Below are positions 1 to 8,349 of a stretch of 64,000 nucleotides of DNA, piece by piece; position 1 is the stretch's first letter, and each line of letters begins with the position of its first letter. Made by a program: the position numbers and the translations under genes. A model generated the notes under the pieces. It was not told the origin of the DNA, did not search any database, and saw only the letters and a program-made list of their open reading frames with translations. Source of the stretch: Bartonella sp. F02 (lineage in GTDB: Bacteria; Pseudomonadota; Alphaproteobacteria; Rhizobiales; Rhizobiaceae); NCBI RefSeq assembly GCF_026929975.1, contig NZ_JANHOK010000003.1, forward strand, positions 205,621-269,620, given 5' to 3'.

Positions 1-1
1 C

Positions 2-109
2 TGTGCAAAAGCAGGCGATATAAATGATGTCTTTATAGAAAGACCACTTATACTTAATAGGGTAATACAAAATAAAGTGAGAGAATTATTTTTAAGTCCG
101 TTCATGTAA
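2..109 (+). CDS. C-terminal end of an unidentified protein, cut by the window edge
   Basis: This reading frame is open from the left edge and ends at a TAA at 107-109, giving 35 residues of a possible C-terminus (ending in LFLSPFM). The composition is coding-like, but I do not recognise the family. It converges on lptD. In many proteobacteria surA follows lptD on the lptD strand, and this frame lies on the opposite strand, so it is not surA. A short inverted repeat (GTTCAT/ATGAAC, 100-115) spans the stop codon. It could also be a chance open frame. Confidence 0.35.
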   Translation, partial: CAKAGDINDVFIERPLILNRVIQNKVRELFLSPFM

Positions 110-126
110 ATGAACCTTTACATCTG

Positions 127-146
127 TTTATCGATTTTTATCGATT
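127..146. repeat. Tandem 10-bp repeat, two copies
   Basis: Two perfect copies of TTTATCGATT lie head to tail, so two ATCGAT palindromes sit one helical turn apart in the spacer downstream of lptD. A role as a protein-binding site is only a guess. Confidence 0.4.
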
Positions 147-221
147 GTTAAAAATATATGGTTTTCTTCGTAAAAACAATAATAAGTTAAAAGCTTTATA
201 CATTATTGCTATAATTTTTAC

Positions 222-2585
222 TTAAATTTTTTGATTTGTATGTGTTAATGTTCGAAGCGAAAAGGAAAAGTTAAAGTTCTGTAAGGGTGTGTTTTTTCCT
301 GGGCTGGAGATTTGTTGATATCCAAATTTCATTTTGAAGCACTCATCCATATAATTTAAACTTATTCCCCGTTTGACGAATGTTCTAGAAACTAAATCAT
401 AACTAGCATTATTATCAAAAGACCAATAATCAGATAATTGAAGACTTGTTTGAAAAGAAATTTCTTGGCGATTTTTCTCATATCCATAATTGGGTTGGTT
501 TTTAATATAGGCATATTGCATAGCAACCCAAAAATTTGACCACTTTTGTGACGTTTCTATTTCACCACGATGAATTTTTCCTGTGTTTTTATCAAAACGT
601 CCTCGAGATGCTAGCGAAAAACCACTATCGTGATTTGCTCCAAACATTGCAACATAATCTGATCGTGTTGTTTCAAGGCCTGAATCGAATCCTACATTAA
701 TAGAATCTTTTTCTGCAAAAGAATTTTTTCCTGCAATATGAAAGGATTGTCCAATGAGACCATAAAGCGACCAATTATTGTTAAAACTTCCAAAATATCT
801 TAACCCTACATTTGCTCTGCTTCCTCCTTCTACGCGATCATATCCAGAGAATTTATCGCGTTGAAATAAAGTTGTTGCGTCAAATATAAAGCTTCGTGCG
901 TCCTCATTGGGTAGTCGTCCAATGTAGCGCTCATTATTGCGTATAAAAATTTGTGCTGTTGGTTCTAAAATTTGTGTGGAACCTTTAGTCGTAATAAGAA
1001 GAGGATAACGGACCTCTAAACCTGCGGTTGCCATATTACGGATTGCTGATGAAGCAATATTAAAATTCGTTCTAGAGTTATTGATTGTATTGATATTATA
1101 GTTTTCATGAGTATTTGTTACGATTGTATCGGTGCGTAAAGCGAAGATAGGGGTTAGTATTAACCCACTTTTTGTTTTAAGGCGTTTTTTCCATTCTATT
1201 TCTCCTGTTAAACGAAAGCTATTGCCAGCGATATCATAGAAACGAGAAGAATTAAGAAGATAATGTTGCTGGTTAATTTTATCAAACTCAGTATGATCGC
1301 GATAAATTGATTGTATATTGCTGTGAAAGCTAAGTTCTCCAGTATAAATTGATTTATCGAAGATATAAGAATAATCGATGCGAGGAAGAGCCCATGCTTG
1401 CCGGGAATAATGTTTATTCAGAGAATTGTTACGGATTAGATCTTGAACAGTGAAGTGATAAAAACGCATATCAAAATGATTTTGACCCGCAAGACCATTT
1501 AAATAAAGCTGAGAAAGTTGCACAGGATTATTATAATTTTCGAGGTTATATGCTCGACCAAAATGTTGATCTGATTGTGTAAAAATATCCCAGCCGTAGA
1601 TCCAGCGAGCATTAATACGAAAATCACCTTTAGTGGCCAGCATGTAACGGTTAATGTTTTCTTTATCAATCGTGTTATTATCAAATTTATGAGGATTGAT
1701 TTGGTGTATATGAGCAAAACGAATATTATACTGTCCTGTTTTAAATTGTTGACGCCATTCACCTTCTGTGAGCAGTCCTTGTTGCGTGTATAGAGTAGTG
1801 GAAAGAGTAAAATCGTAATGAGGTGATAAATTCCAAAAATAAGAATTTTTTAGACCAATACCAAGATAATCAGCATATAAAAAATGGGGTGAAAGAAGAC
1901 CACTTATGCGTTTTACAGTTGGATCAGGGAGTTCAAAAACTGGAAAGCGTATAATTGGCATACCAAAAATTTCAAAGTAGCCATCTTCAAAACGGACTGT
2001 TTTTAAGACACTATTCCATATAATTTTTTTTGCTTTGATTTGCCATAAAACTTCGTGATCTACTCGACAATAATTCGGTGCACATGCTGTGTATATAGCA
2101 TTATTGAAGATTGTTATTTCATTATTTATACGTTGAGCATTTGCAGCAGCAAAATGTGTGTTATTCGTTGTTTCAACCCGTAAAAAATTTATAAATCCTT
2201 CACTAAAATCTTGAGTGATATCAATTTGATTGGAATAGATTTTGTTGCCATCTTTTTGAACAATTTCAACATTTCCTTGTGCGATGACACGTTTTGTTTT
2301 TTGATTGTAAGTGATTTTTTGAGCGACAACTTTATTGCCATTATATTCTATTTGCACATTTCCTTGTGCTAAAATGGCATTTTTATACCGATCGTAAATG
2401 AGTTTGTCAGCAGAAAGTAAAAGAGGGTTTGTCGGCTTTTGAAGATTGCTTGTAGAAAAAGAAAGAGGATCTTTTTCTTTAGCAATCGAAGGTGTAACAA
2501 CTCCTAAAACAAAAATTATAGCACTATTTTTGATGATTTTTTTTAATTGTATCAAGATTATTCTCTTACGTATTAACGATTTCAT
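222..2585 (-). CDS. lptD: LPS-assembly outer membrane protein LptD
   Basis: LptD (OstA/Imp) is the outer membrane beta-barrel that, with lipoprotein LptE, inserts lipopolysaccharide into the outer leaflet. At 787 residues it has the usual family length. Residues 1-35 form a signal peptide with a likely cut after SIA. Residues about 55-130 are the periplasmic OstA/LptA-like beta-jellyroll (LSADKLIYD, AQGNVEI). The rest is the barrel, rich in aromatic strands. Cys168 and Cys173 plus a Cys near 747 could form the disulfides known to be needed in E. coli LptD. The ATG abuts the lptG stop codon with no spacer, so lptF-lptG-lptD read as one minus-strand operon of LPS export. surA, which often follows, is not visible before the window edge. 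Confidence 0.95.
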   Translation of the reverse strand: MKSLIRKRIILIQLKKIIKNSAIIFVLGVVTPSIAKEKDPLSFSTSNLQKPTNPLLLSADKLIYDRYKNAILAQGNVQIEYNGNKVVAQKITYNQKTKRVIAQGNVEIVQKDGNKIYSNQIDITQDFSEGFINFLRVETTNNTHFAAANAQRINNEITIFNNAIYTACAPNYCRVDHEVLWQIKAKKIIWNSVLKTVRFEDGYFEIFGMPIIRFPVFELPDPTVKRISGLLSPHFLYADYLGIGLKNSYFWNLSPHYDFTLSTTLYTQQGLLTEGEWRQQFKTGQYNIRFAHIHQINPHKFDNNTIDKENINRYMLATKGDFRINARWIYGWDIFTQSDQHFGRAYNLENYNNPVQLSQLYLNGLAGQNHFDMRFYHFTVQDLIRNNSLNKHYSRQAWALPRIDYSYIFDKSIYTGELSFHSNIQSIYRDHTEFDKINQQHYLLNSSRFYDIAGNSFRLTGEIEWKKRLKTKSGLILTPIFALRTDTIVTNTHENYNINTINNSRTNFNIASSAIRNMATAGLEVRYPLLITTKGSTQILEPTAQIFIRNNERYIGRLPNEDARSFIFDATTLFQRDKFSGYDRVEGGSRANVGLRYFGSFNNNWSLYGLIGQSFHIAGKNSFAEKDSINVGFDSGLETTRSDYVAMFGANHDSGFSLASRGRFDKNTGKIHRGEIETSQKWSNFWVAMQYAYIKNQPNYGYEKNRQEISFQTSLQLSDYWSFDNNASYDLVSRTFVKRGISLNYMDECFKMKFGYQQISSPGKNTPLQNFNFSFSLRTLTHTNQKI

Positions 2586-3680
2586 TTAACCATCTTCTTT
2601 GTAAAGCAAAAAAGAGATACCAAAAAACAATGCAATAACAACTGGTACCCAAGCAGCAATAATTGGTGGAACATATCCAGCATTTCCAAAAGCTTGAACA
2701 AGCACTGAAATAACATAAAGTATAAATCCAGCAATTACACCACCAAAAATGAATATTCCAGACTGTCCAAAGCGTGTAAATTTGAGTGACACAGTTGCCG
2801 CAATAAGAGTCATTGCAACAAGTAATGCAGGCAAAGCAATCAATGATTGTAGATACATATCAAATTTATTAGCAGAATAACCCAATGAGTGTGCAGCTGC
2901 AATTTTTTTGGGTAATTTATAAAACGGGATGGTTGCAGGATCAGCTAAATATTCAGTTAAAAACTCAGGTTTTAAATTTGTTTTTATTAAAAGTTTTGTA
3001 AATTTTTCAGGAGTATGACCTGTTTTATAGATTGTTCCATTTGTTAATAGCCAGGCTCCATTTATTAGTGTTGCTTTATTTGTATTAATCCAATTTTTTA
3101 TTGTTGCATTGTTATTGTATTGTACAAAAGTTGCGTCGATAAGAGAAAGTCCCTGATCTATGATCGATCTAGCTCCGATGGTGGTTGTTCCTAAGTTTGT
3201 GTGTTGTGTTAACCATGGGATGCGTGTGTTGTTCATTGATGTTTTGATATTATTACCTCGCCATTCAGCCATCATTTTTTCTGCTTGAGCAGATCCCCAT
3301 GCTGCAAATGGATTAACAAAAAGAATCGCAAATAATCCGAGAAGCAAGGCTCCAACACAAGCAGGTGTTAAAAATTGCCATGCAGAAATACCGATGGAGC
3401 GAGCAATGACAAGTTCAAATTTTCGGTTCAGTGAAAGAAGCACTGTCATGGCAGAAAATAATGCAATAAAAGGAAAGAGCTGTTGCATAATAAAAGGAAT
3501 ACGCAACATAGAGATAAGAATTGCTCCTTTCGTCGTATAATGAGGAAGAGAAGCTAGTCGATTAGAATTTTCCGTAAAGTCAATTAAAAAAGCAAGAGTA
3601 AAAATACCTAACACAAAATAGCTAGTTATTTTGAGGTAATACACGAAAAAATACCGTCCGAGCGTCCGTCCAATCATCAT
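2586..3680 (-). CDS. lptG: LPS export permease LptG
   Basis: LptG is an inner-membrane subunit of the LptB2FG ABC transporter that extracts LPS from the inner membrane and passes it to the LptC-LptA bridge. The 364-residue protein shows the YjgP/YjgQ layout: N-terminal membrane segments (about 15-125), a periplasmic beta-jellyroll domain (about 130-265), then three C-terminal membrane segments (about 275-360). The start is one of two adjacent ATGs (3680 or 3677). It lies between lptF (32 bp upstream) and lptD (no gap), consistent with co-transcription. LptF and LptG are paralogues; order and the short N-terminus favour LptG here. Confidence 0.93.
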   Translation of the reverse strand: MMIGRTLGRYFFVYYLKITSYFVLGIFTLAFLIDFTENSNRLASLPHYTTKGAILISMLRIPFIMQQLFPFIALFSAMTVLLSLNRKFELVIARSIGISAWQFLTPACVGALLLGLFAILFVNPFAAWGSAQAEKMMAEWRGNNIKTSMNNTRIPWLTQHTNLGTTTIGARSIIDQGLSLIDATFVQYNNNATIKNWINTNKATLINGAWLLTNGTIYKTGHTPEKFTKLLIKTNLKPEFLTEYLADPATIPFYKLPKKIAAAHSLGYSANKFDMYLQSLIALPALLVAMTLIAATVSLKFTRFGQSGIFIFGGVIAGFILYVISVLVQAFGNAGYVPPIIAAWVPVVIALFFGISFLLYKEDG

Positions 3681-3712
3681 ATTTTGTCCGAAAATAGTGA
3701 AAGCTTTGATAT

Positions 3713-4861
3713 TTAAATTTGTTTATTCATTTTAAAAAAATATTTAAATGATATTATTAGATTTTGCAAAACGTCAATTTTATAGTTTTTAAAAAGTATA
3801 AAAAAGAGAAGAATGCTTATTCCTATTGGTAGGATATAGAGTATAGGGATATAAAAAAGGTTATTTTTTGCTTTTTCAGCAAAGAAGTATGCTATCCAGT
3901 AAATGAGAAAAGAGAAAGCAATAGCAAAAAAATTTATAGATATGTGTGTTTGTCTATAGGGACGTGCATTTCCTGCTGTTACTAATGCAATTAACGCAAA
4001 CACAATAGAATAGAACCATTCTGTGAGTCGACGGTGAAATTCAGCTTGATACTGGAGTGGGTTCTGTTGATAATAGGGATCATTTGGATCAGGATGAGAT
4101 AAATATGAAAGGGGTCTATCTTTAGGGTAAATAATAGGAGTTCCATTATTAGGTATAAATTCACTTAGATTAAAAGTATAAGAACTGAACTTAATAATTG
4201 AAACACTATCATTTTGGTGATTGACTCTTTCTATTTCTCCATCATTGAGAACGAGAAAGCTGCCATTTTTATTATTAATAACCGCTCCTTTCGTGGCATA
4301 ATAAAAAAGATCAACTTGAGGGTCGCGTTGATCTGCAATGAAAAGACGCTCAATATTCCCGTCGGGGGTTCGTTCACCAATTTCTATATAGAGATTTTTT
4401 GTTAACTCTTGAAAACTGCCTTCGTTAATAAAGAGGCTAATGAGATCGGAGTGAGCACTTGCCAGCATATGCCGCATATTAAGACGCGCTTGAGGAGTAA
4501 CAAAATTGGCGATGGAAAATGATACAAGTGAAGCAAGGATAGCTAAAAGAAAAATTGGTTTCCAGACAACATTTTGGGGCATGCCAGAAGCGTTGATAAT
4601 CGTTAACTCTGAATCTTGATTCATAATTGAAAGAATGGTTATAATAGCAATCGCTAGTGAAAATGGAATAACGAGAGAGATAACCGAAGGAAGCAAGAGA
4701 GACGAAAAATACAAAGCTGTTAAAAAGGTTTGACCACTTGTTGTGAGAAAGTTAATGCGTGCAAGGATTTGTACTATCCAGCTAATACTGATTGCAGCAA
4801 TTACAACAGCACTGAAAAGAGTGAAAATGCGCTTTAAAATGTATAATTCAGTAATCCGCAT
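3713..4861 (-). CDS. lptF: LPS export permease LptF
   Basis: LptF is the partner of LptG in the inner-membrane LPS exporter. I place the start at the ATG at 4861 (MRITELYILKRIF), giving 382 residues. An upstream in-frame start at 4918 would add a 19-residue tail that the family does not have. Hydrophobic segments lie near residues 10-35, 45-70 and 80-105. A periplasmic domain follows, then C-terminal membrane segments starting with the WFYSIVFALIALVTAG stretch. First gene of the lptF-lptG-lptD operon. It is divergent from holC, as lptFG is from pepA-holC in E. coli, but pepA itself is absent here. Confidence 0.93.
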   Translation of the reverse strand: MRITELYILKRIFTLFSAVVIAAISISWIVQILARINFLTTSGQTFLTALYFSSLLLPSVISLVIPFSLAIAIITILSIMNQDSELTIINASGMPQNVVWKPIFLLAILASLVSFSIANFVTPQARLNMRHMLASAHSDLISLFINEGSFQELTKNLYIEIGERTPDGNIERLFIADQRDPQVDLFYYATKGAVINNKNGSFLVLNDGEIERVNHQNDSVSIIKFSSYTFNLSEFIPNNGTPIIYPKDRPLSYLSHPDPNDPYYQQNPLQYQAEFHRRLTEWFYSIVFALIALVTAGNARPYRQTHISINFFAIAFSFLIYWIAYFFAEKAKNNLFYIPILYILPIGISILLFFILFKNYKIDVLQNLIISFKYFFKMNKQI

Positions 4862-5166
4862 GGATGAGAAAGCACCTTTAAGTTTAAATTTTGATGCATT
4901 GTACTTTAATATAAGCAAAATTCAGAAATTATTTTGATGTATATTATGTGTTTCTATTAGAATGATAAAAGATCACTAACCCATTCTAATTTAATTTATT
5001 CCAGATTACATTCTTTTTTGATAATGATGCACAGAGAAATATTTTAAAAAGAGCAGAAGATATATTTTTTATTTATCTTAAATAAGAGAGATTTTGTCTC
5101 TCATTTTATTTATTTTGAAAAGATATGATATGCAAAGTTGATAAGGAATGATGAAAGATAGAATTA

Positions 5167-5610
5167 ATGGATATTATTTTTTATCATTTGATGCATTCAA
5201 GATTTGAAGATGTTTTGCCGACACTTGTGGAGCGCGCTTTGGCTCGTTTTGGAAGAGTGACCATACAGTGTACCAGTAACGAGCAACGTGACGTTATAGA
5301 TACTCGTTTGTGGGTTTATTCTGATGAATCTTTCATTGGGCATGGAACGGAATGTGATAAATATTCAAGTCTTCAGCCAGTATTTTTGACAACAGGATGT
5401 GAAAATCCGAATGATTCAAAGGTGCGTTTTCTCCTAGAGGGAGCTATTTGTTCGGATATTAGTTGTTATCAACGACTTGTTATTCTGTTTGATGATTGTG
5501 ATGAAGAGCAATTAAATCTCGCTCGTTCTCAATGGAAGGAATATAAAGCACAAAATTATGATCTCACTTATTGGCAGCAAACTAAAGATCGCTCTTGGAA
5601 AAAACTTTGA
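5167..5610 (+). CDS. holC: DNA polymerase III chi subunit
   Basis: The chi subunit bridges the clamp loader to single-strand DNA-binding protein during replication. The 147-residue protein matches HolC: the N-terminal DIIFYHL strand, the region VLPTLVERALARFGRV, a WVYSDESFIGHG motif typical of alphaproteobacterial chi, and a C-terminal helix ending WKKL. The family is about 140-150 residues. The gene is normally coupled to pepA; here only an AT-rich 248-bp spacer without pepA lies upstream. The ATG at 5167 has only a weak purine-rich ribosome-binding site. Confidence 0.9.
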   Translation: MDIIFYHLMHSRFEDVLPTLVERALARFGRVTIQCTSNEQRDVIDTRLWVYSDESFIGHGTECDKYSSLQPVFLTTGCENPNDSKVRFLLEGAICSDISCYQRLVILFDDCDEEQLNLARSQWKEYKAQNYDLTYWQQTKDRSWKKL

Positions 5611-5771
5611 TGTAGATAGCGTCTTTTTTTCGATTTTCATCAGGACAGTGACAATAATTAAGTCAGATTTTTTTTATTTTGGAAAGCTCAGAAGAAAACT
5701 GGTAGGTATTTGTTGTGATTTTTAAAACTGATAAGAATATGCTTTACGATCAAAATATAAAAACGGAATAA

Positions 5772-6041
5772 ATGATGGTCTTTGATAGAATTTTGCTTAT
5801 TTTGTGGGCAGTTATGTTGTCTTTTTTTTGTGTTTCATGGTTGGGGACGACACATATCTTATCTCAAATGTTCTCTGTTATTTATATTAATACCATTGTA
5901 GATATTTTGTTTTTTTTACTTTGTGTGCTGTTTGCTGGAATATTATGGTGGAATATTCCTCAACCTATGCCTTTAAAAATGAAACTGGCGGCATCTCTAC
6001 CGCCAGCACTTGTTATTTTTTTTTCTTTATTGGTTAGTTAG
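5772..6041 (+). CDS. Small hydrophobic membrane protein of unknown function
   Basis: The 89-residue product is almost entirely hydrophobic, with about three membrane helices (roughly 5-23, 35-57 and 70-88) and a short charged loop near residues 62-71. Two ATGs (5772, 5775) are possible starts, after a weak purine-rich stretch. Its last 8 bases overlap the tail of the MFS gene on the other strand. I do not recognise a named family and infer no function. The length and helix pattern favour a real gene over chance. Confidence 0.6.
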   Translation: MMVFDRILLILWAVMLSFFCVSWLGTTHILSQMFSVIYINTIVDILFFLLCVLFAGILWWNIPQPMPLKMKLAASLPPALVIFFSLLVS

Positions 6042-7323
6042 ATATTTCTTGATCTGTAAAACCAACAAAACAAATCAAAGAAATGATAGAAGAAAACAGA
6101 AGATAATAACCAACATAAGCAATGCCGAAATTTTGCACCAAATATTCGGCGACATAAGGTGCAACAGATGCGCCTGCAATTCCCGCCAAATTAAAGACTA
6201 CGGATGAGCCGGTGTATCGAATTTCTGTTGGAAATGGTGAAGCAAGAACAGCACCGAGCGGACTATATGTGATACCCATAAGCGATAAACCAATGACAGA
6301 CATCATAAAGATACCCGTAATTCCAGAAGCAAGGAAATAAGGAATTGCAAAAGAATAAACACCCGTGATGATAGTCACCCAAATCATTAACGTTCTTCGT
6401 GAAATACGATCAGAGATTTTTCCAGTCAAAAGGGTGAAAATACCACAAAAAACAGCACCGATCATTTCTACTTCGAGAGCTTGATTGAATGATAACTTAA
6501 GATGATTTGTTGCATAACTTAATAAATAAGCGGTGACCAAATAAAACAAAGCAAATGTTAACATTCCTGCAAATGTGCCAAGAAATAAAACGCGTGAGTA
6601 TTTAGAAAACACGTGTACAATGGGTATTTTAACGCGCTCTTCGCGTTTAAGCGTTTTTTTGAATTCAGATGTTTCATTAATTGACATACGAACCCATAAT
6701 CCTACAATCATGAGAACAGCAGAGAAAATAAATGGAACACGCCACCCCCATGCAAAAAGTTGATCTTGGTCAAAGAAGTTCACTATACCTAGATAGGCAG
6801 CAATAGATAAAAATAATCCAATTGGAACGCCTAATTGTGGAAACATTGCATACCAACCACGCTTTTCTGGTGGTGCATTTTCAGTTGCAAGCAAAACAGC
6901 TCCACCCCACTCACCACCTAATCCAATTCCCTGACCAATACGGCATATGGTTAAGAGAAGCGGTGCTAAGAAACCAATTGTTTCATAAGTAGGAAGAATA
7001 CCAATAATAACTGTTGAAAGACCCATTGTCAAAAGAGCTGCTATAAGCGTCGCTTTTCGTCCAATTTTATCACCAAAGTGTCCGAAAATAATTGAACCGA
7101 AGGGACGAGAAAAAAAAGCAGCACCAAAAACAAGAAAAGATTGCAAAATAGCAAGCTGCTCGTTTTGAGCTGGAAAAAATAAATAAGGAAATATGAGAGC
7201 TGCGGCCGTTCCAAAAACATAAAAATCGAAATATTCAATTGTTGTTCCAATAAGGCTTGCAAATAAAATTCTACCAGGAGAGTTTCCTTTATTTGCGTTT
7301 TGTTCTTTTACGCTTATAGACAT
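6034..7323 (-). CDS. MFS transporter, metabolite:H+ symporter (ProP/KgtP-like) family
   Basis: The 429-residue protein has twelve membrane segments and features of the MHS subfamily of the major facilitator superfamily. These include the N-terminal IGTTIEYFDFYVFGTAAAL signature, the loop 2-3 motif GHFGDKIGRK, and the RIGQGIGLGGEWGGAVLL segment. Members import small organic acids or osmolytes (shikimate, alpha-ketoglutarate, citrate, proline/betaine) with protons; the substrate cannot be read from sequence. It is a single-gene unit on the minus strand, tail to tail with the small membrane protein. A purine-rich stretch precedes the ATG at 7323. The 1-kb spacer upstream is shared with the divergent first autotransporter. 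Confidence 0.85.
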   Translation of the reverse strand: MSISVKEQNANKGNSPGRILFASLIGTTIEYFDFYVFGTAAALIFPYLFFPAQNEQLAILQSFLVFGAAFFSRPFGSIIFGHFGDKIGRKATLIAALLTMGLSTVIIGILPTYETIGFLAPLLLTICRIGQGIGLGGEWGGAVLLATENAPPEKRGWYAMFPQLGVPIGLFLSIAAYLGIVNFFDQDQLFAWGWRVPFIFSAVLMIVGLWVRMSINETSEFKKTLKREERVKIPIVHVFSKYSRVLFLGTFAGMLTFALFYLVTAYLLSYATNHLKLSFNQALEVEMIGAVFCGIFTLLTGKISDRISRRTLMIWVTIITGVYSFAIPYFLASGITGIFMMSVIGLSLMGITYSPLGAVLASPFPTEIRYTGSSVVFNLAGIAGASVAPYVAEYLVQNFGIAYVGYYLLFSSIISLICFVGFTDQEISN

Positions 7324-8349
7324 GAATGAGTTTCCCTCTGTATTATTTATAAAATGAGCGAATTATGATTATAAAAATTTAAAACTAATGTCGAGTCAGT
7401 ATTGCTATGATTTAAATGTAATTAAAATAATATTCACAGAGTGTGATCAACGTAGAAGATTATTCTACCAATAAATGATGTCCTTTTGATAAAATTGGGT
7501 CAAGAATTGTTAATATTGACATCAAATTGACAATTTTTTGCAAAGTTATGATTGTATTACAACGTTCAATCTTTTTTAGATGTTAATTCGTATGTTTACT
7601 GTGTTCTTCTAGATTAGTTTGATGAAAAAGCTCGTTCTATCGATGGTAGAGCTAATAGAAATATGATTTATGTTGAAAATGGATAAAGTAAAATAATCTT
7701 GGTACTTGTCTCTTGAAATTGCTTACAGATTAGATGTTTTATTGCTTATGAATGTTATTTAAATTTGTTTTGAAGCATATGATTTGTTTTTAGGCATACG
7801 AAAAGAGAAATTATCGATAAAGAATTAAGAACATATTCAGTATCTGTGCGTGTACTTTGAAAGAAAAATACAGAGTGCTGCGATGGAATCTGTTGAAAGC
7901 TAATCAAGTTGAGATTATGGATAACGCTGACCTCTTAATGATTTGTTCAATAGAAGTTTTTTAGAAAGTGACCAAAATTATCTTGCAGTCAAGCAGAGAT
8001 AGCGTTGACAGTGTAGATATATTCTGTGTGTTCTTTCATAATTTCTTATGATGATTTATTCCCTAGATGATTGGAGAATAATTGGGAAGGTGCTAGAGAG
8101 GTATTATTTTAAATAGATTGTATGTATTGTTATATTTTGTATCTTTTTATTTTTGGGAAGATATCATTAAAATGGTATACGCATTATTCTTTTCTCTCCT
8201 TTAAGATAAATAATTGAATAAAAAATAAAGAAAAAAACCTTTATTTTTATCAAATCGTGGAAAAAAATACATCTTGCAGTTGAAATATTGCATTGCACAA
8301 CTAATTACGTTCAATGTCTTTTCAGGCATGAAATAGTAAGGATATGGTT
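7324..8349. other. One-kilobase intergenic region
   Basis: This AT-rich region separates the MFS gene from the divergent autotransporter. It holds no intact reading frame of credible coding quality. One stretch (7795-7964) may be a gene remnant and is listed separately. The promoter of the autotransporter should lie in the last few hundred bases, but I could not pick a convincing -35/-10 pair. Confidence 0.6.
7795..7964 (+). pseudogene. Possible remnant of a nitroreductase-like gene
   Basis: Two short frames in different phases resemble consecutive parts of an oxygen-insensitive nitroreductase. The first, 7795-7857, reads KREIIDKELRT, like the K-x-I-x-D-x-E-L start of the family. The second, 7857-7964, reads LKEKYRVLRWNLLKANQ and then ADLLMICS, like the L-R-E-K-x-R ... 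A-N-x-Q ... A-S-H segment. A frameshift and stops separate them and no other part of the gene is recognisable. The match is by eye and weak. Confidence 0.25.
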
